This document shows, piece by piece, positions 16,588 to 23,815 of a DNA stretch of 64,000 nt. How positions within the stretch are numbered: the first letter of the stretch is position 1; each line of letters opens with the position of its first letter. The position numbers and the translations under genes were made by a program. This stretch comes from JANQSP01 sp965226095 (GTDB lineage: Bacteria; Bdellovibrionota; Bdellovibrionia; Bdellovibrionales; UBA1609), in assembly GCA_965226095.1 (NCBI GenBank), contig OZ245336.1, positions 868,001 through 932,000 of the forward strand, in the 5' to 3' direction. The notes below the pieces were generated by a model. It was not told where the DNA came from and did not search any database. It was given only the letters and a program-made list of their open reading frames with translations.

Positions 16588-17544
16588 TTACAGTTGACTG
16601 TTTTTAAAGAGAGCAGAAAAAGTTTTTTCTCCTGTCTCGTGACTCAAGAGTGCCACAGTCTTTGCATATCTTTGAGTCATTCTTGCTTCTGTATGTCCAA
16701 GGCTGGCTTGAACAGCAGAAAGATTTTTTGTTGCCATTAGTGCAATAGTTGCAAAAGTGTGACGACAAATATGAGTTGAACGCCACGGCAACCCTAATGA
16801 TTTAAAACTGTGATTAAACGCTGACTGAACAGCATTGTATCTTAAAATCTTACCTGTACCACTTATAAAAACCATGTCACTTTTGGATTCCTTCTTTATT
16901 TCCTTAAAGATTTCTTTAAGCTTCTCTGGAAGCATCAGAAGTCTTACAGACTGAACAGTTTTTGTCACATCTTCCAAATAAGGTTCTTTTGTATGATAAT
17001 CCCAACGCACTCTTCTCATTACTCTAGCTACACCACGCTCTAAATCAACAACTTCCCACTTCAAACCACAAGCTTCCCCAACCCGAACACCAGTGGAAAG
17101 CATAAAAATAGCGAGCCTCCAATAAACAGGATTCTTATTACATTTTTTAAGTCGATTGATCCACTTTACTGCATCTTCTGGTTGAATAAAATGATCTGGC
17201 CTTCTAGGAATACGAGGTTTATACACACATAACTGTTTATGCTTCTTAGTAATAGGAACATTAAAATCTTCATTTATAAAATCCCTGTACCAATTTAAAA
17301 TTGTACTTAGTAAGTTGAGTTCATGAATAAAACTTTTTCTTCCATTATTTTTTGCTGTTGGATGCTTCTTAAGCCAACTGAGCCACTCCACAATCTTTAT
17401 ACCTTTGAACTTAGACATTTGTAATTTTGCTAAAGGACTTGAATAAAAGTAAATTAGCTGACATTCATATTTTTGATAAGTGGATTTTGCCAGTCGGGTT
17501 TTGGCATCTATTAAAAACTCATCTACACATTTCTCAAATAACAT
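16588..17544 (-). CDS. Integrase 2, N-terminally truncated tyrosine recombinase
   Basis: 318 residues that align with integrase 1 from its residue 64 onward. Core-binding domain and catalytic domain are intact: TGVRVGEACGLKW, HICRHTFATIA, LGHTEARMTQRYAKT. The N-terminal arm-binding domain is missing. A remnant of the normal start (MAITKRRYQKK, ATG at 17582) lies upstream but runs through an A-run into an early stop, so an internal deletion removed about 50 codons and broke the frame. The protein, if made, should keep catalytic chemistry but lose arm binding, so integration control would be lost. Probably the recombinase of the element carrying the transfer operon. Confidence 0.8.
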   Translation of the reverse strand: MLFEKCVDEFLIDAKTRLAKSTYQKYECQLIYFYSSPLAKLQMSKFKGIKIVEWLSWLKKHPTAKNNGRKSFIHELNLLSTILNWYRDFINEDFNVPITKKHKQLCVYKPRIPRRPDHFIQPEDAVKWINRLKKCNKNPVYWRLAIFMLSTGVRVGEACGLKWEVVDLERGVARVMRRVRWDYHTKEPYLEDVTKTVQSVRLLMLPEKLKEIFKEIKKESKSDMVFISGTGKILRYNAVQSAFNHSFKSLGLPWRSTHICRHTFATIALMATKNLSAVQASLGHTEARMTQRYAKTVALLSHETGEKTFSALFKNSQL

Positions 17545-17904
17545 TTGTTTTTTTTTTGGTATCTTCTTTTTGTTATTGCCATTGTGGTTTCTCCCTTCGG
17601 TTTAACCACCATAGGTTTCCGTACAATAAAAAATAAAAAAAGAAAAGAGAGGAAGCGAAGAATTTTTAAAATTGAAAAGAGAGATGAGAAAGTCCGTTTT
17701 ATATATGTAAAATGGATATAACTTTATAAATAGAAAATTTATTTGTTACTAAGAAGTGAGAACATGATAAACTTGAAAGTTTTGTTCTGTTTATGAATCT
17801 ATAATTTGCAATCTCTCCTTTCTTTAGTGCCATCAAAGAACAAGGGCCAGCCAATAAGGCCAGCCCTTGCAAACAAACCGATGGGGGTTTTGTTTTCTTA
17901 GTTT
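17545..17904. other. Intergenic region upstream of integrase 2
   Basis: Holds the remnant of the integrase 2 start (17545-17582) and the pilin 2 terminator (17841-17869). No other gene is supported. Confidence 0.5.
17841..17869 (-). terminator. Hairpin terminator of pilin gene 2
   Basis: CAAGGGC pairs with GCCCTTG around a partly paired GGCC-containing loop. The following T run on the minus strand is short. It matches the position and outer stem of the pilin 1 terminator. Confidence 0.6.
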
Positions 17905-18474
17905 TTACAAACAAACATCTGCAATAGTCGTACTCGACCATGTTCCACTACCTGCGATACAGGCAGTTTCATTAGTCGCTGTATATCCAGTACAACTTCC
18001 TGCTATCGCCGTCTTCGAAGGGCCAGACGCTGTATTAGAAATAAAATAACCAGACGATACACTACCAGTTTTTTCAAAAGCCGCTCCCATTGTGAAGGAA
18101 CCATCATCTAATTTACAAGTAGTGGCGGTAAGAGTCCCATTAACCTCTTTTATTGTAGTTGGGACAGAGGAACAACCTGTGGCTGTATCAAAGCCAGCAA
18201 AGGAGTTATCTGACTTGCTATAAACAGGACTTTTTCCTATACTACCCATACCGGCTCCTGTTAAAGTAACACAAAAAGTATTATTAGTAATTTCATAAGC
18301 CAAATAAGCTTTATGGCCAGATGACACTTCCAATTTTACAGCTGTGTCATTTGCAGTGTCCTTATATTGTTTATAAGCTGGGATAGCAATGGCTGATAAC
18401 ACACCTAAAATCCCCACTGTGACCAGGACTTCCAATAAGGTAAATCCTTTTTTATTTTTTAAAATGTTTTTCAT
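17905..18474 (-). CDS. Type IV pilin-like protein, copy 2
   Basis: 189 residues. Prepilin leader with G/FTLLE, assembly helix, then a cysteine-containing globular domain ending TIADVCL. Near-identical to copies 1 and 3 up to about residue 60, then divergent but with matching landmarks (FCVTLTGAGMGSIG; DGSFTMGAAFEKTG). GAGGAGG precedes the ATG. Partner small protein at 18554-18835. The gene lies 360 nt from the integrase 2 start and reads in the same direction. Confidence 0.85.
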   Translation of the reverse strand: MKNILKNKKGFTLLEVLVTVGILGVLSAIAIPAYKQYKDTANDTAVKLEVSSGHKAYLAYEITNNTFCVTLTGAGMGSIGKSPVYSKSDNSFAGFDTATGCSSVPTTIKEVNGTLTATTCKLDDGSFTMGAAFEKTGSVSSGYFISNTASGPSKTAIAGSCTGYTATNETACIAGSGTWSSTTIADVCL

Positions 18475-18553
18475 AAAACCTCCTCGTTTTATATTGTTAT
18501 TAAATAAGTTATTTTTTTTATTTTCCTAAGCCTCACTCCATAGCCCTCCTTTG

Positions 18554-18835
18554 CTATTTCCTGTTTAAATCAAAAGTTTCTTCAACGCCGATACCTTGTT
18601 TCTCAAACCTGTTTTTGAGACTTTGCACCTTAGCTTCGGACTCCATGTGAGCTGTTTCCTTTTTTAGGAATTGGCTATAATTAACTAGCTCTTTAATCTC
18701 TTTCCACTTCTCTGCCTGTTTAAGCCAGTACCAGGGACTGAACATAATCAGAGCGGATAACAACCCCGTCTGTGCAAAAACCAAAGCACACAAAAACTTT
18801 TTATCTGAATTGTTCATTCTCTTTTTCATCTCCAT
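18554..18835 (-). CDS. Small membrane/coiled-coil protein paired with pilin 2
   Basis: About 93 residues from the Met after GGAAAG (18835); a start 13 codons upstream is possible. One membrane helix (LCALVFAQTGLLSALIMFSP) and a charged helical tail ending KQGIGVEETFDLNRK, clearly paralogous to 1183-1449. Gene order small protein then pilin is conserved with about 80 nt between. Function unknown. Confidence 0.7.
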   Translation of the reverse strand: MEMKKRMNNSDKKFLCALVFAQTGLLSALIMFSPWYWLKQAEKWKEIKELVNYSQFLKKETAHMESEAKVQSLKNRFEKQGIGVEETFDLNRK

Positions 18836-18879
18836 TTTTGACTTTCCAAAACTTGATGTGCTTATTTTGTTCAAGAAAA

Positions 18880-18908
18880 TTGGTAGGATAATGTATGCCC
18901 TACCAATT
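18880..18908. repeat. Inverted repeat upstream of pilin module 2
   Basis: ATTGGTAGG, 11-nt spacer ATAATGTATGC, CCTACCAAT. It occupies the place of core site A in module 1 and has the same design with changed arm sequence, as expected for the core of a recombinase with altered specificity. An operator role is possible. Confidence 0.5.
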
Positions 18909-18936
18909 CATTCTTTAAGTATATATAATCACCAGA

Positions 18937-19090
18937 ATTTTTAAGATTGTAAATTATTTTTTACGTGATTTTTGCGTGATTAAAACTGCAATTTTCCGGA
19001 TTAGTTATTATTCTCTTAGTGCAAAAAATACGAGTTTGATGGCTTCATTTTATAAATTATTGGATAGTTTTAGATAAATAAATTTCAATA
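18937..19090 (+). repeat. 154-bp direct repeat, left copy, with family II arm pair
   Basis: Nearly identical to 21474-21628. Contains the arm-like pair ACGTGATTTTT GCGTGATT at 18963-18982 and ends at AATTTCAATA. The repeat brackets a 2.4-kb cassette of small secreted proteins and looks like a duplicated attachment region. Confidence 0.75.
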
Positions 19091-19193
19091 CGAAACACTA
19101 TTTTCTAAAAAAAACAAGCCACTTAAAGCGGTTATACAGACTAATGTAATAAACAGATTAAAGATAATAACAAAAATTCCGACAATACAAATT

Positions 19194-19671
19194 ATGAAGG
19201 CAATACTATTACTTACTCTATTCTGGAGCAATGTTTGTTTATCAAAATTACATGACAATCAATTGGCTAGAATTAAGTGTGCAGATGTAAATGACTCTAA
19301 GCTAATAGCAATTAATTATCTAAATAAGCTTGATATAAAAATAAACACATTACATATATTACAGTTAGCCAATATATATGATAAAAGGGAAAAAAAATTA
19401 AGAGAATTAGCTACAGTAATAGATACTGGAATGGAATATGAAAATAAACTTATAGACTATATAAACGAAACGAATGTTATAAGGGCATCAATAATAGACA
19501 GATATAAGGCGAAAAAAATAACATATTATCAATTATGTAGAGAGCTATTTGAAATAGACTTATGAAAGATATTCAAAAGCAATAGAAAAAACAGGTAAAG
19601 AAATAGAAAAAATACAATTAAAAATAAAAAGTATATACAGGCCAAATAAAAATAAGGAAGTAGAGATATAA
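19194..19671 (+). pseudogene. Small secreted protein with single-base frameshift
   Basis: The first 123 codons give a secreted protein (signal ILLLTLFWSNVCLS) that ends early at 19563. One base less at GACTTATG would continue the frame through YERYSKAIEKTGKEIEK to a stop at 19669-19671. The paralogue at 20948-21427 keeps the full frame, with matching signal peptide and similar C-terminus. So the gene is either a pseudogene or carries a sequencing error. Function unknown. Confidence 0.6.
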
Positions 19672-19683
19672 GTATAAAAGCTA

Positions 19684-20214
19684 TTATCTCCTATCTTGAT
19701 ATTTCATATTAGCTCTCATTGATTTATCTATACAGCGATTAAGCCAACTACCGAAGACATAAGCTTGTGAAGTACCGTCAAGCTTAACATAGCTCGGATG
19801 TAATGGCATATTAAGTTGAAAGCAATTAAAGAATAAACCAGCACTGCCATGGCCATGTTGATTGTCTAATAATTCTTTATATCTAATAAATCAGGAAAGC
19901 TTTATTACCTTATATGTAACACTTATTTACGAAAAGCGGATTTTGTTAAAATATATACACAATCTTCTGGAAATTATACATTAGCAGATTATATTACTGG
20001 AATTAAAAAAAATAGCTGTGGATGCTAATTTTTGAGTAATTTGCCTTATTTTTGCATCATTGTAATTGTGAAAACTTATTATATTAGCATGCCTTCTATG
20101 CTGTCCCTTACTTGTATCTGATTCAACGTCTAAGTTATCTATCGATCGAATGTCTCTGGTCCATATAGATCCAATAGCTTTTACTTTATCTTTTGCTTTA
20201 ATCTTTCTCGCTTC
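19684..20214. pseudogene. Patchwork of three gene fragments
   Basis: Minus strand 19684-19880 reads NQHGHGSAGLFFNCFQLN and on to SWLNRCIDKSMRANMKYQDRR. Plus strand 19873-20028 reads YLRKADFVKIYTQSSGNY and ends KKNSCGC. Minus strand 19981-20214 reads GSIWTRDIRSIDNLDVESD and HRRHANIISFHNYNDAK. None has a start codon with a ribosome site and each is cut by stops. These are the remains of at least two genes, in opposite orientations. No family recognised. Confidence 0.35.
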
Positions 20215-20281
20215 TTAACTGAATCCGTAATATAAATATGTTTAGATATTAAAAATATCTGGCCATTCATTATTAATTTTT

Positions 20282-20524
20282 TTATTCTTTAGTTTCTTTT
20301 GTTGAAATACAAGCTATCCAAGCTTTGTTCGTTTCTTCAACTTCTTTCCTGACTTGATCGGCAAAAGAATTATATTTTATATGTCCTTTTGGATACCAAT
20401 CTTTGTAGACTTGTTTCCAAACCTCTTCTGCTTTGTTTATAGCCGCTTCTTCATTAACACAGTGGTTTGTTCCGTAGCATAGAAATGGAAGTGGTAAAAA
20501 TACTAGAATAAACAAAGTTTTCAT
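20282..20524 (-). CDS. Small secreted protein
   Basis: 80 residues with a signal peptide (TLFILVFLPLPFLCYG) and a short helical mature part with two cysteines (NHCVNEEA... WIACISTKETKE). It may be a small periplasmic inhibitor or binding protein; no family is evident. No strong ribosome site is visible. It lies in the cassette bounded by the 154-bp direct repeats. Confidence 0.45.
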   Translation of the reverse strand: MKTLFILVFLPLPFLCYGTNHCVNEEAAINKAEEVWKQVYKDWYPKGHIKYNSFADQVRKEVEETNKAWIACISTKETKE

Positions 20525-20619
20525 ATTAAATTTATAACGGTAGTTTTTAATAAAACTTTAGCAATTTTTTATATTCTTAATCTAACACAGCTTTATATAC
20601 GGTTTTGAGCTGGTATTAT

Positions 20620-20830
20620 TGGATAAAGTGGTAAGGGGAGGGGGTTACCCGGCTGAAAAAAAGAAAGCTTCAAAACAGAAGAAAACTGAAATAATCCAGT
20701 AAGATCAAATATTAACCTGCCATGCTTTTTCCTGGTAATAAACTGAAAAAGTCTCCTGAGGACTTTTTCGGTCCCTTAGTTTCCTGCTCATTACCGGTAA
20801 ATCACAGCGAAATCACAGTGAGATCCTAAA
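20620..20830 (+). repeat. Attachment-like region, family III arms
   Basis: Homologous to 42562-42805: both share CATGCTTTTTCC, GGTAATAAACTGAAAAAGTC, and arms of the ATCACAGC(A/G)AA type with 11-nt period (20801-20825). A hairpin GAAAAAGTC/GACTTTTTC is at 20745-20769. The core part at 20622 (GTGGTAAGGGGAGG) has diverged from TGGTGGAGCTGAGGGG. Probably the junction of an element related to that of integrase 3. Confidence 0.55.
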
Positions 20831-20947
20831 TTAAGGGAAAGCACCCTCTACCCCGGAAGTTTTTTTATCTTGAACCTATTTTTTTTTCAACTCCCTTCCC
20901 CTACAAGACATATTAAAGTTTTTCTAATTAGAGACGATAAGCAAATT

Positions 20948-21427
20948 ATGAAGGCAATACTATTACTTACTCTCTTATGGAGCAATGTTTGTTTATCACA
21001 CTCACCCAAAGATGAGATAATTAGGCTTAAATGTGAACCATACAGTGAGATGATGTTGGCATTACTTCAAGAAAGAACAGAGTTATTTTCTGAACTCACC
21101 TTTGCCTTTACACAAGGCGTATTTAAATATGCACTTAAAGATTATCAAAAGTTTAAGGAGATAAGTGAAATATCGTTAGAATATACTGATTTTCATAATA
21201 AGCTCATTAAATATATTAAAAGAAAAGATGAAGAAGAAACAGCAATAAGCAATAAGCGCTCAAGCGGTGAAATAACATTAGTGCAGTATTGTAAAGAATT
21301 ACATAGAAAAACAAAAGAAGTTGAAAAAGCTATAGGAATAATCCACAGAAAAAGAGTTCAACTCTTCGAAAAAATTAAAAACACAGCAGGAACCGACAGC
21401 AATAAACAAGTAGAATTAGAGCTATAA
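20948..21427 (+). CDS. Small secreted helical protein
   Basis: About 160 residues from MKAILLLTLLWSN. A signal peptide (to about 17) is followed by a charged, mostly helical mature part with two conserved Cys (RLKCEPY, LVQYCKELH) and an end NKQVELEL. It is the intact paralogue of the frameshifted gene at 19194. A longer frame starts upstream at 20870, but the shared signal peptide marks this start. No known domain. Two tandem paralogues suggest a small lineage-specific secreted family. Confidence 0.55.
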   Translation: MKAILLLTLLWSNVCLSHSPKDEIIRLKCEPYSEMMLALLQERTELFSELTFAFTQGVFKYALKDYQKFKEISEISLEYTDFHNKLIKYIKRKDEEETAISNKRSSGEITLVQYCKELHRKTKEVEKAIGIIHRKRVQLFEKIKNTAGTDSNKQVELEL

Positions 21428-21473
21428 GCAATTATCCAGCATTGCCGTAGGCCATGTTTGATGTTCTTAATAT

Positions 21474-21628
21474 AATTTTTAAGATTGTAAATTATTTTTT
21501 GCGTGATTTTTACGTGATTAAACCGGCGATTTTCCGGATTAGTTATTATTCTCTTAGTGCAAAAAATACGAGTTTGATGGCTTCATTTTATAAATTATTG
21601 GATAGTTTTAGATAAATAAATTTCAATA
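21474..21628 (+). repeat. 154-bp direct repeat, right copy, with family II arm pair
   Basis: Matches 18937-19090 along its length, with arm pair GCGTGATTTTT ACGTGATT at 21501-21519. It overlaps the last codons of the secreted precursor gene at 21623. Confidence 0.75.
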
Positions 21629-22192
21629 TCTAGCTGTTCCTCCGCCTCCTAAAGTACCTGCTACACGAGGAATATCATAAAGATTTAAGTCATTAACTTC
21701 TAATATATCATTAGAAAAATTTACCGTTCCTTTTATATGCATGTTCTTAAAAAGAACTTCTGCCTCATAAAGATCAATATCACTTATTTCATCATTTGAA
21801 ACTTCTGTTAATTGCTGTGGTACTCCTCCGCCTCCTAAAGTGCTAACAACAAAAGGATTATCATTTTGTGGAAAATTTTTACTATCGTTTATTTTAAAAA
21901 CCTTCAGTTTCCCTTGTATTTGTAAATCTTTTATAAGATCACCATAAGTCGATTTATTATCTGTTAAAATGTACTCTCTCATTTCTAATAATTCTTCATC
22001 ATCTACATTCTTTAAAATCACATACAGTGTTTTTGAAGTATCTTTTTCACTATTATCATTCTGCGTATTCTCGCTTGCGAGCACATTTTGATATTCATTT
22101 AAAAAAATATAAGTATCCTGTTGCTCCCTAAGCATACCAAGAGCAGAAAAACTAAAAATAAAAAATGAAAATATTAAACTAATCCAAATCAT
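21623..22192 (-). CDS. Secreted precursor with two TLGGGG motifs
   Basis: 189 residues with an N-terminal signal or anchor (LIFSFFIFSFSALG). The hydrophilic rest contains the motif TLGGGG twice, at about 118 (VVSTLGGGGVPQQ) and at the very C-terminus (VAGTLGGGGTARY). Repetition of a short glycine motif at the middle and end of a secreted protein next to a regulator recalls peptide-signal precursors, but that is inference. Its start overlaps the regulator stop (TAATG), so the two are coupled. Confidence 0.5.
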   Translation of the reverse strand: MIWISLIFSFFIFSFSALGMLREQQDTYIFLNEYQNVLASENTQNDNSEKDTSKTLYVILKNVDDEELLEMREYILTDNKSTYGDLIKDLQIQGKLKVFKINDSKNFPQNDNPFVVSTLGGGGVPQQLTEVSNDEISDIDLYEAEVLFKNMHIKGTVNFSNDILEVNDLNLYDIPRVAGTLGGGGTARY

Positions 22193-22938
22193 TATTCTGC
22201 TTTCCCGTTACCTTTATTTTGTTGCTCTGTAAAAAACATATCACAAAAACCCACAGCAAATGTAGGGATATTTCCTTGATATTCTTCTTTTTCCATCAAT
22301 TTCTGAACTTTTCTATGAGTTTCTTTATAAATTTTCTGCAATTCTTTAAATCCAGCCTTATTTAATGTTTCAGTTTTATAATACGCATAATTATCGCCAA
22401 AATTATCGGGCTTGTATTTCCCAGCAAGTACTGAAATATGTTTTTTTAAAATTTCAAATGATAAAACAATTCCCTTTTTTACATTTGTAGCTCTGTAGCG
22501 GTTATCTTTCGTTTTCTTTACAAACCCTTTATCTATCAGGGTTTGAAGAGCCTTCTGTCCAGAATACCCTATACAATATATTATCTCATCCTCAGTTACA
22601 CCACGAAAAGAAATAGCTAGAGCATAAGTGATAAACAGATGCTCATCTGCTAATAAATCCTCTAACTCATCCCCAACATACTTACTAGTTTCACTTTCAG
22701 AATTTACATCTGCCACATTATTTTTAACAAAGTATCTCATTTTTGGTATAATTTCACACAGTTTTGCTAAATTTTTTATATTGGGATACGCTTGACAGTT
22801 TATCATTCTATTAAATGTAGAACTAGGTATACCGATCTTATGAGCTATTTGGGATTCACTAAGTGTAGGATTTATTTTTTGCTTTTCTGCAATGTATTCT
22901 CTTAGAACATCTGAAAACTTCCCAATATCTATTTCCAT
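22192..22938 (-). CDS. XRE-type regulator with winged-helix middle domain
   Basis: 248 residues. N-terminal helix-turn-helix of the Cro/CI type (about 20-65: LSESQIAHKIGIPSSTFNRM). A second winged-helix-like part with EDEIIYCIG and GFVKKTKDNRY lies at about 110-150, and the C-terminal helical region ends AVGFCDMFF. The layout resembles the two-domain regulators (TIGR02147/DUF4423 type) known from Bdellovibrio and Fibrobacter. It probably controls the following secreted precursor, with which it is coupled. Confidence in the HTH is good, in the subfamily low. Confidence 0.6.
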   Translation of the reverse strand: MEIDIGKFSDVLREYIAEKQKINPTLSESQIAHKIGIPSSTFNRMINCQAYPNIKNLAKLCEIIPKMRYFVKNNVADVNSESETSKYVGDELEDLLADEHLFITYALAISFRGVTEDEIIYCIGYSGQKALQTLIDKGFVKKTKDNRYRATNVKKGIVLSFEILKKHISVLAGKYKPDNFGDNYAYYKTETLNKAGFKELQKIYKETHRKVQKLMEKEEYQGNIPTFAVGFCDMFFTEQQNKGNGKAE

Positions 22939-23120
22939 TTTATTGCCTTAGTACAATTCCACACAGCAAACTTATGTACCACAAAATAAATAAAATATCT
23001 AGAATACTATGGATTTATAAAAATTCTTTAGTTTTAATAAAGAAAAATTTTCAACACCCTGTAAATTTTACATCTTTAACTTTTCATAAAAACACAATTA
23101 TCAAAAAAAAATTAGAAGTT

Positions 23121-23306
23121 TTAATTTTTTTTTGATAATTCATTTCTAGCTGTTTCCAATTCACTTTTAATCTCTTCCCATTTTGATTTCCATATTTCAT
23201 ATTCAACCGACCCTCTTTCAGATATAGTATATTTTTTATGAGCTTCAGCCTCTTGAATTTCTAATTTTTTAACTTTATTGAGAACTTGTTTGTATTCCTT
23301 ATTCAT
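23121..23306 (-). CDS. Small coiled-coil protein
   Basis: 61 residues, highly charged helix (ELETARNELSKKN end). AGGGG lies seven bases ahead of the ATG. It follows the four-gene restriction operon on the same strand, 67 nt after the phosphatase gene, and may be its last member. No family recognised. Confidence 0.45.
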   Translation of the reverse strand: MNKEYKQVLNKVKKLEIQEAEAHKKYTISERGSVEYEIWKSKWEEIKSELETARNELSKKN

Positions 23307-23372
23307 TTTTAACCCCTTTTTGTTAATTATAATAGAACCCTAGTTCTTAATATATTACAGTTTATATAACAC

Positions 23373-23810
23373 TTAAAAATCTCCAAAATCACACTGAAGA
23401 CAAGTAAGCCCTAATTCTCTCCACATTCGAACAACTTTATCTCGATCCTCTATTACAAAAAGAGTTTTATATACAGGCTGTATATATTGTTCAAATATCT
23501 CTCTCTTAACGATTCTATCATCTCTATAATCATTTTTCTTTCTAAAAAATATTGCATCGTAAAAAACTTTATTATCTGCAAGCCACTTTTTTGTTGTTAT
23601 TGAAGATTCTTCGCTTCTTCCAGTTACAATGATAATTTTATATTTACACTTAAATAATTCTATAAATTCATAACACCAAAAATTTAATTTATCTAAAACC
23701 ATTTTAGAGTTAAACTCTTTCCAATTATTTTCATTAATGAGTTTTTCTTGTCGATGCTTAATATTTGCTAAAGTGCCATCAAGATCAATCATAATACAAT
23801 TCTTTTTCAT
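23373..23810 (-). CDS. HAD-superfamily polynucleotide 3'-phosphatase (T4 Pnkp-like domain)
   Basis: 145 residues that match the phosphatase half of T4 polynucleotide kinase along their length: DLDGTLA (nucleophile Asp and general acid Asp), VTGRSEE, FRKKNDYRDDRIVKREIF, VIEDRDKVVRMWRELGL and the terminal GDF. In phage T4 this domain removes 2',3'-cyclic or 3' phosphates from tRNA ends cut by PrrC. Here it stands alone, without the kinase domain. The ATG lies 5 nt after the stop of the RloC-like ATPase, with no clear ribosome site, so translation is coupled to that gene. A role in processing the ends made by the neighbouring nuclease is inferred. Confidence 0.8.
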   Translation of the reverse strand: MKKNCIMIDLDGTLANIKHRQEKLINENNWKEFNSKMVLDKLNFWCYEFIELFKCKYKIIIVTGRSEESSITTKKWLADNKVFYDAIFFRKKNDYRDDRIVKREIFEQYIQPVYKTLFVIEDRDKVVRMWRELGLTCLQCDFGDF

Positions 23811-23815
23811 AAAAC

